Shown here one piece after another: positions 27,554 to 36,395 of a DNA stretch of 64,000 nucleotides (positions within the stretch are counted from its first letter, which is position 1; each line of letters starts with the position of its first letter). The DNA is from Candidatus Thorarchaeota archaeon (GTDB taxonomy: Archaea; Asgardarchaeota; Thorarchaeia; Thorarchaeales; Thorarchaeaceae). Location of the stretch: contig JAIZWL010000001.1 of NCBI GenBank assembly GCA_021498125.1, forward strand, positions 1,452,676-1,516,675, given 5' to 3'. The notes below the pieces were generated by a model. That model saw nothing but the letters and a program-made list of their open reading frames with translations, ran no database searches and was not told where the DNA came from. Position numbers and translations under genes: made by a program.

Positions 27554-28318
27554 TCAGGTAATAGTTTCAACGGTCGTACTCTGACGCTCCCATTCTCGTG
27601 ACCAGTCACGTTCGGCATCTATCAAGTATTTAATATCCCGATATCGAGTTCGTCCTATAATGGTAAAACTCAGAAATAGATTCACAAGCATCAACATCAT
27701 ATATGCCGGAAATATCATGAACAGACCCACTTGTCCTGCACTGCTCGTTTTGATGGCAACAAAAGACCATAACAACTGAAAGATTATAGCTGACAGGTAC
27801 CCTGTTGCCAAAAACATACGTCGCCCACTCTTCATATACTGAAGATAACGTGTTCGATCGTGTTCGGTAATACTACCGACTCGTGGTTCAAGAACATGGT
27901 ACAGAAATTCTTCATTCGACTTGCTGCATGGTAAAGATCCATACGCATACCGTTGATTGTAAGTTGGACTTTCTTGGACAGTAGGTCCATAGTCCGCCCA
28001 CCAACGGCAGTGGGCTACTACAACCTCACCATCATGGTGAAGGTCATATGTGACCTGTGACCGGGAGTATTTAAACTCCTACAAACAATGTCCAAATATG
28101 TCCAAGTTTGGCGTAGCTGTTTGCGACCCTATAATTATAAGAAATACCGGAAAAGACAAACCAGTAGTATGAAACCACTGGATGAAATCAAATGAAAAAA
28201 GGAACAGTTGAACTGGCATTGCCACCAGCCCAACCCCCATGTGAATACGCTTGATGCGTTTTTCTTTTGGCCCCGAAAACAAATATCGTGGAATCGTTCT
28301 GGTTGTTTTGCTCTTCAT
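27554..28318 (-). pseudogene. Membrane-protein gene interrupted by in-frame TAG
   Basis: Two open stretches, 28079-28318 (79 codons) and 27554-27835 (93 codons), are in the same frame. The segment between them (27836-28078) is also open in that frame and codes for plausible protein (DGEVVVAHCRWWADYGPTV). Only the TAG at 28079-28081 separates the parts. The complete product would have about 254 residues with two N-terminal and two C-terminal membrane helices around a soluble middle. A decayed relative of the middle lies at 62491-62690, also with TAG at the equivalent position although its upstream frame differs by one base. The simplest reading is a dying gene; stop-codon readthrough cannot be excluded. 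Confidence 0.55.
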
Positions 28319-28831
28319 CTAAGCAAGCATCCCCATTTCTTTAGTCTATCCATTCTTCATAGAGTTTGGCAATAAAACCCCGCCAGGTTAGCAAGTATCC
28401 GAAGATACTTGACAGATGAAAACACGAACGTCACTAAATATGATGGGGGTAGAACACTAATAATCAAATCGCTCATTCATGGCATATGCCTAAATATCAA
28501 GTCAAGAGCCTCTCACAAAACAAGCTCAGTGCTATTAGTGGTCAGACGCAAGTTCACGCATCCCTCTTTTTCCAACATATAATCAAAGGAATCAACTGAT
28601 CAGTGTAAAAAGCCGAATAATTTAGTAATTTATACGATTCGCCATGATTGGGAGAATGATCAATAGCCACAGAGAAAGTAGACATTCGTGGGCATCGTGG
28701 ATATGAGCTTACATACTCCCATTCCACCTCACGAATGACCTTCAACATCACATGGAGGTTGTTGTTGTTGTCCACTGCCGCTGGTGAGCGGACTCTGGTC
28801 AAACTGTCCAAGAACGTCCACCTTACTACAG
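28319..28831. other. Gene-poor interval, possible remnant ORF
   Basis: About 510 bases without a convincing gene. A minus-strand frame at 28554-28835 (93 codons, ending WKKRDA) overlaps the start of nothing certain and has no SD. Its C-terminal two thirds look protein-like but match nothing I know, so I treat it as unproven. The AT content is higher than in neighbours. Confidence 0.3.
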
Positions 28832-29302
28832 TCAACGGTCAATTACGTATGTATTACTGATGAGGTCTTTGATCATCTCATGGATTCGAGGGGGATCACT
28901 GACAAAGGGTGTGAATGAATGAGTGCGTGCCTCTTCAATGCATGTCGCAATAGATGAGACCTCTTTGCACCAGATCAGGTGACCACGCCGAGCCATCTCT
29001 CCAATGAGCTGTGCCTGATGGCCTTCCATTAGCGACTTGTTCTCGACGACAACCAATCTGAGACCTCGCTTGACGCACTCCATTGTAGTGCCCGCCCCGC
29101 CAGTGCTCACGATGATGTCTGCTTTCTTGTAGGCAGCCTCGAGGGAACGGATAAACCGAAAATACCGAATGTGCTTTGGAATGTAGGAGCCGCGTCCGAT
29201 TTGAGCAATGACAGGTTCGGTGATGGTGCCGTCTCCGACAAGGCGATCCATCTCAATGATGAGCGGATCAAAATGAGCAGTACCGACAGTGACGAATATC
29301 AT
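28832..29302 (-). CDS. Alg13/PssE-like glycosyltransferase subunit
   Basis: 156 residues from ATG 29300-29302, the ATGA overlap start with the preceding gene; the longer frame to 29356 would add non-homologous residues. The start MIFVTVGTAHFDPLI and the later IVSTGGAGTTMECVKRGLRLVVVENKSLMEGHQAQL are hallmarks of the GT28 C-terminal half, as in yeast Alg13. That protein binds UDP-GlcNAc and pairs with membrane-bound Alg14 to add the second GlcNAc to dolichol-PP-GlcNAc. The donor and lipid here are not known; bacterial PssD/PssE use a different sugar. Close coupling to the Alg14-like gene supports a complex. Confidence 0.85.
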   Translation of the reverse strand: MIFVTVGTAHFDPLIIEMDRLVGDGTITEPVIAQIGRGSYIPKHIRYFRFIRSLEAAYKKADIIVSTGGAGTTMECVKRGLRLVVVENKSLMEGHQAQLIGEMARRGHLIWCKEVSSIATCIEEARTHSFTPFVSDPPRIHEMIKDLISNTYVIDR

Positions 29303-29790
29303 AGGAGCTGCCCTCCATAGATCGCTCCCGGTGTCTTGGCTGCAAGTTGGGGCCACTGGACCACGAACAGATTAGTCTTGCCTAAGAGGATTCTTCCCGT
29401 CATGGACATCTCTGTCACTCTGGACATACTCTCAACAAACACGGTCTTGATACCAAGCACACGGGCCGTATAGAATATTGGAACGGTCAGACCTGTACCG
29501 CAGCTGATGACCACGGCGGGGCGAAAGAGAATGAAGTAAATGAACGAGAGCATGAGTGTCACGAGGGTTCTGATGACCGCCATGATCTTGGAGTCCTGTG
29601 GAAGGAGGCGCGGGGGGAGCACTGGAAGCGTCCTTCCGGGGATGCGGACCTTTCGAGGTGTTAGTCGATCAAGTGCACCAATGAGGTACAGATACTCGAA
29701 CTGCGGGCCCAACAAGTCGACTAGGGCAAAGGTCTGTGCGGTATGGCCACCTCGTCCAAGAACAACTGCGATTCGTCTGCTCAATGCCAT
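29299..29790 (-). CDS. Alg14/PssD-like glycosyltransferase subunit
   Basis: 163 residues. The GRGGHTAQTFALVDLL motif and the SCGTGLTVPIFY motif define the Alg14/PssD half of a split GT28 enzyme that holds the lipid acceptor and anchors the complex to the membrane. A hydrophobic helix (VIRTLVTLMLSFIYFILF, about 72-89) fits membrane association. The stop overlaps the partner's ATG, so the two subunits are translationally coupled. In eukaryotes this step is early in N-glycan assembly. The dolichol-kinase-like gene at 50633 and the sugar cluster in between suggest the same broad purpose here. Confidence 0.85.
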   Translation of the reverse strand: MALSRRIAVVLGRGGHTAQTFALVDLLGPQFEYLYLIGALDRLTPRKVRIPGRTLPVLPPRLLPQDSKIMAVIRTLVTLMLSFIYFILFRPAVVISCGTGLTVPIFYTARVLGIKTVFVESMSRVTEMSMTGRILLGKTNLFVVQWPQLAAKTPGAIYGGQLL

Positions 29791-30005
29791 TCCTCACTCT
29801 GACTCTCATACTGCTATAGATAAAGTAAGTGCTTTTTCATATTTTATTGAAGCGTTAGGTATCACAGGATTGAACTCTGTTCTTCAAGTTGCAATTTTTT
29901 ACTATCTTGCACTTCGTCATTACAAGTAGTGGACTTCAACGCATGACGACTTGCATCCGTTTACTACTTATAGTGCGTAGTGAAGGTGACGGTTGAGGTC
30001 CAAAA

Positions 30006-31430
30006 ATGAAAGTGATCAAGCCAGCGAACGTTCACCCGCTCTATTCTGACATTGCAGGAATCGTCGGTGACGACCGTGTCAGTGATAATCAACTGATCAT
30101 CTCAGCGTACAGTAAAGATGCTTCTCATCTGACAGCAGAGCGCCCCGGCATAGTTGTCTTACCCACGACTGTGGAAGAGGTGCAGGCGGTAGTCCGGCTC
30201 TGTGCCTCCACAAAGACCCCACTCATTACTGCTGGTGGCCGTAATGGTATCTGTGGTGCATGTCTTCCACGTGTGAAGGAAGCAGTCATGCTTGACATGA
30301 CCAAGATGGACAAGATCGTTTATCTGAACGAAGATGTCATGACCGTGACCGTGGAGGCGGGTATGAGATGGGCCGAGTTGATCCACCGACTTGACGAGCA
30401 CGGATACAAGCTGGGCTTTCGAGGGCCTTACGGTGGCAATGCGGGTACTGTCGGAGGTTCTGCAAGTAGTAATAGTATTGGCTATGCGGCTTCAAAGTTT
30501 GGACCTACTGCCGAGAGTGTGGTCTCGGTAGAAGTAGTATTGGCCAATGGCGAGGTCTTGCGGACAGGCACTGGTTGGAATCGCACAGCCCAGCTCTTTG
30601 CCCGATATTCTGCTTACAATGATCTGACAGGCCTCTTCATGGGCGATTACGGAACACTTGGTGTAAAGACCAAATTGACTCTGAAAATCTATCCGAAGGC
30701 CGAGATTTTCACGTATGGCGATTTTGGATTTAAGACGCTCAAAGACTCTACTGCTGCATTTCTTGAGGTTCAAAAGTACGGGCTGACGGAGGAGCTTAAT
30801 CTCCTTGCTGATCGGCAGTCCACTGACACATTCTTCCCCGGCTTCTTGGACAGTCATCCTGAGATCCACTCGCTCTTTGCAGCGATCGTTCAAGAGACCG
30901 ATGAGGCACTGGCTCAACGCAAGATGGAACTCATCCGAGAGATCGCATTCAAACATGGGGGAAAGGATCTTGGGAACTTTGCCTCACAGATGCATTGGGG
31001 TGAGATGTTCAATCTTGTTCAGCCATTATTCAATAATGGGTTCTGGCTTAACACCTGTCATCTCCGGCCGATCCCAACAATTCCTATCATCATGGAAAAG
31101 TTGTGGGCGATCTTCAAGAAATACAACATGCCGAAAAATGGCGTCAAGTGGATTGCCAGCGTGCTTGGTTCAGACCGGACCTATGCGACAGGCTGGTTTA
31201 CGATCTTCACGCCTGCGAAAGAGCGCATGGACGAGGTCCTCAAGATCTGGAATGAGATGCTTGACGCCATAATAGACACTGGTGCCTGTCCCTATTGGAG
31301 TGGATTGCTCTGGGAAGACCGTGTGATGAGACGGACCGATCCCGTATTCCTTCAAGTCCATCGCACGATAAAGAAGGCGCTGGATCCTGATAATATTCTC
31401 AATCCACATGTGTTTGAGGAGGTGCACTAA
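30006..31430 (+). CDS. FAD-binding oxidoreductase (GlcD/lactate dehydrogenase-like)
   Basis: 474 residues. An FAD-binding type 4 (VAO/PCMH) domain with RPGIVVLPTTVEEVQAVVRL and the FAD-contact loop TAGGRNG...GNAGTVGGSASSNSIGY is followed by the C-terminal oxidase cap domain ending with DPDNILNPHVFE. These enzymes oxidise 2-hydroxy acids such as D-lactate or glycolate. The substrate here cannot be read from sequence. A TATA-like element (ACTTATAGTG) lies about 35 nt before the ATG. The next gene starts directly after the stop. Confidence 0.9.
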   Translation: MKVIKPANVHPLYSDIAGIVGDDRVSDNQLIISAYSKDASHLTAERPGIVVLPTTVEEVQAVVRLCASTKTPLITAGGRNGICGACLPRVKEAVMLDMTKMDKIVYLNEDVMTVTVEAGMRWAELIHRLDEHGYKLGFRGPYGGNAGTVGGSASSNSIGYAASKFGPTAESVVSVEVVLANGEVLRTGTGWNRTAQLFARYSAYNDLTGLFMGDYGTLGVKTKLTLKIYPKAEIFTYGDFGFKTLKDSTAAFLEVQKYGLTEELNLLADRQSTDTFFPGFLDSHPEIHSLFAAIVQETDEALAQRKMELIREIAFKHGGKDLGNFASQMHWGEMFNLVQPLFNNGFWLNTCHLRPIPTIPIIMEKLWAIFKKYNMPKNGVKWIASVLGSDRTYATGWFTIFTPAKERMDEVLKIWNEMLDAIIDTGACPYWSGLLWEDRVMRRTDPVFLQVHRTIKKALDPDNILNPHVFEEVH

Positions 31431-32999
31431 ATGGAACTGACAAATCTCAGGCAATACCAAGATGAGCTCTGGCTGTGCGCTAGATGTGGCGACTGTTCGT
31501 TGGCTGACAAGACGGTTGCCTCACACAGAGATGTGTATCTCCCTTGTGCAGTGAAGAATGTGCTTGGGTTTGAGGTGTATGACGCACGTGGTCGTATCAT
31601 GGTCATGAACGATCTTCTCGACGGGAATCTTGAGGTCACCGAGGATTTTGTAGACTGGCTCTATACATGTACCACCTGCAAGAGTTGCCAAGAGACCTGT
31701 ACGGCCAATGCCGACGGGATCCGTCTTCCTGAGATGGTGGAGGCACTTCGGCGTGATGTGGTCGCTGCCGGGATCACTGTGCCCAAGCATGATGCGATTG
31801 AGGAGTCGATTGTCCAACATGGAAACCCCTACAAGGAGCCTGCAGAGAAACGCTTGGAACTCTTTGGGGAACGGGACTGGCCGGAGACCGCAGAGGTAGT
31901 GTATTTTGTTGGTTGTACTAGCGCGTACCGTGAGAAAGAGATCGCGCGCACGACCGTCGAGCTACTCGACAAGATCGGAGTTGATTTTACAGTCATGTCC
32001 GATGAGAAGTGCTGTGGATCCGTTCTCCTGCGTCTGGGTCATACCGAGCCCTTTGGTGAACTGACGGAACATAATATTGAGGCGATTAAAAAGACTGGTG
32101 CAAAGACCGTTGTGACAGCTTGTGCTGGATGTTTCAGGACATGGAAGATTGATGTTCCTAAAGAGGGGTACAAGTATCCCTTCGAGGTCATGCACATAAC
32201 CGAGTACATTGACCAGATGGTCCAAGAGGGACGGGTGGGCTTTAAGGCCCCCACGGGTGTAAAGGTCACCTATCATGATCCCTGTCATCTTGGTCGGCAT
32301 GCAGGAGTGTACGAGGCGCCACGTCGGGTTCTCCAGTCCGTTGAGGGGCTTGAACTCGTAGAGATGTTGACCAACCGGCGCTATGCCCATTGCTGTGGTT
32401 CTGGCGGTGGTGTGAAGAGCAGCTTTGGGGATCTTGCCGATGCCGTCGCGGCGAATCGTATTGCTGAGGCTGAGGATACTGGTGCAAAGATTCTTGTTAC
32501 AGCCTGTCCTTTCTGTCACAGAGGGCTTGAAGATGGAGCCAAATATGCTGGAAGTGATATGAAGATTATTGACCTTCCAACTTTTGTGCTACAATATGTG
32601 AGCGAGCATGGAGAAACGAGTGAAGTGTCGAACCCACTAAAAGAGCAATTCATGGAGTACCTGAGAAGACATCCGAAGATCTTTGACGGTCTCAAGAAGG
32701 GCGCAGTCATCGATTACGATATTGACGGTGATCGGTTTCATATTCTTGTGACCGGAAAGAAACAGATCGATGTGATTCCGGTTCGCGCTGAGAACCCTGA
32801 TGTGGAACTGATGTTCTCACCAGCTGCCGTTGAGCGGCTTGTGCAATTTGATAGTGAGGACGAGTATGCCGCACAATTCGGTCGTTTCTTCAAAGAACCC
32901 ACTGATGATGAGTGGATCAAGTTCAATCTTCGGCTCAATATCGTCAAATTGGTGATGAAGGGATACAGGAAGTTTGCACAGAAGGCTGGTCTGCTATAG
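31431..32999 (+). CDS. Iron-sulfur subunit with two CCG domains (GlcF/HdrD-like)
   Basis: 522 residues. The N-terminal ferredoxin-like part carries cysteines CARCGDCSLADK and CTTCKSCQETC for [4Fe-4S] clusters. Two CCG domains follow (VGCTS...CCGSVLLRLG...CAGCFRTW; DPCHLGRH...CCGSGGGVKS...CPFCHRGL), as in the Fe-S subunits of glycolate/lactate oxidases and heterodisulfide reductase. It likely takes electrons from the FAD partner encoded immediately upstream. The acceptor is not encoded here. The C-terminal 130 residues (FDGLKKGAVIDYDIDGD) are an extra domain I do not recognise. Confidence 0.88.
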   Translation: MELTNLRQYQDELWLCARCGDCSLADKTVASHRDVYLPCAVKNVLGFEVYDARGRIMVMNDLLDGNLEVTEDFVDWLYTCTTCKSCQETCTANADGIRLPEMVEALRRDVVAAGITVPKHDAIEESIVQHGNPYKEPAEKRLELFGERDWPETAEVVYFVGCTSAYREKEIARTTVELLDKIGVDFTVMSDEKCCGSVLLRLGHTEPFGELTEHNIEAIKKTGAKTVVTACAGCFRTWKIDVPKEGYKYPFEVMHITEYIDQMVQEGRVGFKAPTGVKVTYHDPCHLGRHAGVYEAPRRVLQSVEGLELVEMLTNRRYAHCCGSGGGVKSSFGDLADAVAANRIAEAEDTGAKILVTACPFCHRGLEDGAKYAGSDMKIIDLPTFVLQYVSEHGETSEVSNPLKEQFMEYLRRHPKIFDGLKKGAVIDYDIDGDRFHILVTGKKQIDVIPVRAENPDVELMFSPAAVERLVQFDSEDEYAAQFGRFFKEPTDDEWIKFNLRLNIVKLVMKGYRKFAQKAGLL

Positions 33000-33140
33000 T
33001 AGTGTTCCATGTTTGGCATATCTGTGTTTGTGATATCTATAGCGTGGCTTTAACTCAAATGAGAATGCTCTCCAAATAGGGCAATGGTTTATTCAAGTCC
33101 AAGTTTAAACTAACCTTTACTTATTTGATATTTTTCCCGC

Positions 33141-34199
33141 TCAATTTTCGCGTGATAGAACGTCTTCCGATTCCCGTGTATTGAACTTGATTTTGAACCA
33201 CGAATGTGTCCTGATTGTACTGATAATATGATTCCATGTCCATTCTGCTGCATAGCCTGCTGCTGGGGCCAACGCGAAATATAGAGGCCACACAAATCTC
33301 AGACTGAAATAAGCCATAAAGAGTCCAGCAAATAACAGCAACAAAAATGGGGAGAGATACAAGATCCACTCGAACTTTGGACGCATGGCTTGGTAATCCT
33401 TCCATAGTACAATCACGGCAACGATTATGGCTGGAAGCCAGAACATGAAGCCAAGCCAGAATGTCTTGATCACTACTTCCGGAATGACCACAAAATTGTA
33501 CAAATTATTCCATTGCCAGTACCAATCTGGTTGAACGCCAATTAAGGACCAAATACCTCTTACTGCTAGATATGCCGCGGCCGATAGTGCCATTGCAATG
33601 CTTCCCTCTATGAAGCCTCGTCGATTTCTCTGGAGGATTGCTCGGAACAACCACGCCACAGCAGCCAATATTGCCACCTCTTTACAGAGGGTTCCGATTA
33701 CTATGACCGGGATGATCAATGAGGCTCTTTCACCACGTTTTATCAGAAGGAGTGCGACCGCTAGGCTAAGCATTGCAGGAACATCTGTTAGTACACATAT
33801 TCCATAGGCTGCTGATATCCAATTGACGGTGGTCAGTCCAGTTCCAACAAATGCCCCAAAGCTGTCCACATCAAATTCTCGGATTAGAAAGTATGTCACT
33901 GGAGCAATTAGTGAATTCAGTACAAGAGTTATTGTAGTCCATACAATGATTGAATCACCAGGGACTAATGATACGATTATTGGCATGAGTGGCCTGTAAC
34001 AGAACGGTGGTACTGCGTTACTTGGCGACAGATTTCCTCTCAGTATATCAATTACTACGAGGTAATGATTACTATCGGGTCTGAGGATTGGAAATCCTAT
34101 AATTATAGAACCCGCCAGCGAAATCAATAGTGTTGCTACAATTGTGATTATGATGTATATCCAGTCAATGCGTGTTATTTTCACAATCAGTCTCTCCAT
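33141..34199 (-). CDS. Multi-pass membrane protein, GT-C glycosyltransferase-like
   Basis: 352 residues with about nine hydrophobic helices. A loop after the first helix contains RPDSNHYLVVIDILRGN and NAVPPFCYRPLMPIIVS, like the first loop of GT-C/PMT-type transferases that act on polyprenyl-phosphate sugars. No unambiguous catalytic DD/DE motif is seen, so family membership is provisional. It lies 4 nt from the GT2 gene cluster (stop of one, start of the next close together) and was probably transcribed with it. Confidence 0.65.
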   Translation of the reverse strand: MERLIVKITRIDWIYIIITIVATLLISLAGSIIIGFPILRPDSNHYLVVIDILRGNLSPSNAVPPFCYRPLMPIIVSLVPGDSIIVWTTITLVLNSLIAPVTYFLIREFDVDSFGAFVGTGLTTVNWISAAYGICVLTDVPAMLSLAVALLLIKRGERASLIIPVIVIGTLCKEVAILAAVAWLFRAILQRNRRGFIEGSIAMALSAAAYLAVRGIWSLIGVQPDWYWQWNNLYNFVVIPEVVIKTFWLGFMFWLPAIIVAVIVLWKDYQAMRPKFEWILYLSPFLLLLFAGLFMAYFSLRFVWPLYFALAPAAGYAAEWTWNHIISTIRTHSWFKIKFNTRESEDVLSREN

Positions 34200-34203
34200 T
34201 TAT

Positions 34204-35034
34204 TCATGTTTTCAGGCCGTATTTTATAAAATATGATAGTCCATAGAAATATCGGACATCTGGGTCATTGGAGCGCCATGGGTTTCCCATTTTTAGCCAT
34301 TCGCTGAGGTATCCTTTGAGAAATTGCAACGGGCAGTCTCGCTTAACGACGCGTTTGATTGACCGTGCTACTACTAAAAGCGTGTTACACCTGACATAGG
34401 CCATTCGTTGCCCCATTAGATATGCGCCCCTTGGGCTATGAACTGCAGTGGGTCGAATTGTCTTTATGGTAAATGATTCATCCCCTACCATTATTCTATA
34501 CCCATGTAGAATTGCCTTGATGTCCCATAGAGTATCAGGATCAAGATCCCAATACCTGTTTCTGGTCAATTTCACTACGCCCCACCGGACTAGTCTTCCA
34601 GTTCCTGAGGGCATTCTCCTCCGGCGATCTCCAAGCACCTGTCCGGAGAAACAGCCGATTTGCGGATCTTTCTGAAGGAGGTCTACTGCGCGTTCAATGT
34701 AGTCCTCTGGGAGTCTTGTGTCGGCATCGATCTTGATGAGGAAGTCGAACTGATTCTTGTCAAGCCAGTCCGAGTTGAGTTCTCGCACTCTTCTAAAAGC
34801 TCGACCTTGCAAGTTGGGGTTTGGAGTTTGTTTTTTATCGCCATATGTTATGGAATAGGATATGTGATGCTTTTTAAGGAGGTCTACAAACACTTGTGTT
34901 GAGTTGTCAGAGGAACCGTCATCGATCAGAATCCAGTATTTGGGAGTGAGGCTCTGGGCCATTATGTTCTCCACAAGACCTGGTATGTTCTTTTCCTCAT
35001 TGAAATACTCAGTGAGGGCAAGTATTCTGACCAT
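34204..35034 (-). CDS. GT2 family glycosyltransferase (tandem copy 1)
   Basis: 276 residues, GT-A fold: LALTEYFNEEKNIPGLVENI, the nucleotide-binding LIDDGSSDNSTQVF, and the DxD DADTRLPEDY. It likely adds a sugar to a lipid or glycan intermediate from a nucleotide sugar. It has no C-terminal membrane helices. It is the least similar of three tandem paralogues; its nucleotide sequence matches the others in patches (for example around 34640-34790), while the C-terminal third is unique. Starts at MVRILALT. Confidence 0.85.
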   Translation of the reverse strand: MVRILALTEYFNEEKNIPGLVENIMAQSLTPKYWILIDDGSSDNSTQVFVDLLKKHHISYSITYGDKKQTPNPNLQGRAFRRVRELNSDWLDKNQFDFLIKIDADTRLPEDYIERAVDLLQKDPQIGCFSGQVLGDRRRRMPSGTGRLVRWGVVKLTRNRYWDLDPDTLWDIKAILHGYRIMVGDESFTIKTIRPTAVHSPRGAYLMGQRMAYVRCNTLLVVARSIKRVVKRDCPLQFLKGYLSEWLKMGNPWRSNDPDVRYFYGLSYFIKYGLKT

Positions 35035-35125
35035 TTGTTCATCAACTATCCTTTGTTTTCACGTATTGTGTTGCATGGTTTCCGATTTTTATATCATTCC
35101 TATAGATTTCTTATGATATTTATAA

Positions 35126-35968
35126 TTATGTGCGTATTCGTATTCCACGCTTTAAGTCCCAACGATATCTTAGGCTGTAGAAATATTTTATATCCGGATC
35201 ATCAGAGCGCCATCGATTATGTGGTTTCAGCCATTCTTTGAGGTATCCTTTGAGAAATTGTAACGGATACGATCGATTGAGAAGTCGTCTAATTAATCTG
35301 GTTATCACGAGAATAGTGTTACATCTGACGTAGGCCATACGTTGTCCCATTAAGTATGCCCCTCTTCCACTAAGAAGACGTGTCGGTCGAGTAGTCTTCA
35401 TGGTGAAGGACTCGTTTCCGACCAAGACCTTGAACCCATGAAGGTGTGCCTTAATGTTCCATAAGGCGTCAGGATCGAGATCCCAGTATTGCCCTCTAGT
35501 CAGCTTGATGACTTCCCAACGTACAAGTTTTCCGGTTCCACATGGCATTTTTCCGAGATATTCACCAAGCACCTGTCCGGAGAAACAGCCGATTCGCGGA
35601 TCTTTCTGAAGGAGGTCTACTGCACGTTCAATGTAGCCCTCTGGGAGTCTTGTGTCGGCATCGAGTTTAATGAGGAAGTCGAACTGATTCTTGTCAAGCC
35701 AGTCCGAGTTGAGTTCTTGCACTCTTCTAAAAGCTCGACCTTTCAAGTTCGGGCTAGGGTTTTGCTTTTTCTCGCCATAGGTGATTGAATATGGCACGTC
35801 GTATTTTTCGAGGAGGTCTACGAACACTTGTGTTGAGTTGTCTGTAGAGCCATCATCGATCAGAATCCAGTACTCGGGAGTGAGGCTCTGGGCCATTATG
35901 TTTTCCACAAGACCTGGTATGTTTTCCTCCTCGTTGAAATATTCAGTGAGTGCCATGACTCTGACCAT
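35126..35968 (-). CDS. GT2 family glycosyltransferase (tandem copy 2)
   Basis: 280 residues using the ATG at 35966-35968, which matches the starts of copies 1 and 3; the frame opens 15 nt earlier with MDGTK. Same GT-A motifs (LIDDGSTDNSTQVF, LDADTRLPEGY). The first 200 residues are almost identical to copy 3 (see the 590-bp repeat), and the C-terminal 80 residues diverge (LLNRSYPLQFLKGYLKEW). The C-terminal variation may set acceptor choice. Confidence 0.85.
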   Translation of the reverse strand: MVRVMALTEYFNEEENIPGLVENIMAQSLTPEYWILIDDGSTDNSTQVFVDLLEKYDVPYSITYGEKKQNPSPNLKGRAFRRVQELNSDWLDKNQFDFLIKLDADTRLPEGYIERAVDLLQKDPRIGCFSGQVLGEYLGKMPCGTGKLVRWEVIKLTRGQYWDLDPDALWNIKAHLHGFKVLVGNESFTMKTTRPTRLLSGRGAYLMGQRMAYVRCNTILVITRLIRRLLNRSYPLQFLKGYLKEWLKPHNRWRSDDPDIKYFYSLRYRWDLKRGIRIRT

Positions 35969-35970
35969 TT
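35381..35970 (-). repeat. Near-identical 590-bp segment, copy in GT2 paralogue 2
   Basis: Pairs with 36651-37240 at an offset of exactly 1270 bp, with only about three base differences noticed (for example near 35453). It ends at the start codon on one side and abruptly at the codon-200 region on the other. Confidence 0.9.
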
Positions 35971-35983
35971 TTGTACCATCCAT

Positions 35984-36395
35984 TAATAGTGACGATCTCT
36001 GTTGGGTTTTCTAATGGTTCGTAACTTAACTCTAACGCAGGAGTGAGTTTTAATTGTCGAATGCGTATTCTCTGATATTTATCCAAGTAGAGGGTTGTAT
36101 TATGAATAACTGTCATTTTATTTTATAGTATTGGCCACACTTATTTTTAAAATACTTCTTCGGGTTGCGGTCTAATTTATCTATGTCCTGTTTTTTAATA
36201 ATGTACTATTTATTTTTATATGGGGGTCGTGTGTAGGTCGTCTGAATCAAGAATTCAGTACTATCAAAATGTGACCGAAGACCGAATCCATGAGTTTTGA
36301 AATTCTATACTGGTTCGATTTACCTGTTTTCTGAAGACAAATATGGAATGCTACCTCTGTTTTTTTTCTCTATTTTCTTGAAGTACAATTAATTA
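35984..36395. other. AT-rich gene-free interval between GT2 paralogues
   Basis: About 410 bases, strongly AT-rich with runs of T/A (for example around 36120-36170), no ORF, and no clear repeat. It presumably holds the promoter of copy 2 and the end of copy 3 transcripts. Confidence 0.6.

Noticed and set aside
27940-28120. Structured non-coding RNA for the conserved segment shared with 62491-62690
   Set aside because: Several short hairpins exist in the first copy, but the substitutions between copies fit codon-level protein conservation and do not preserve stems.
28554-28835. 93-codon minus ORF upstream of the pseudogene
   Set aside because: No SD, no family, overlaps the stop of the next gene; kept only as an uncertain remnant in the gap description.
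35489-35788. Antisense 99-codon ORFs duplicated in the GT2 paralogues
   Set aside because: They repeat only because the sense gene segment was duplicated.
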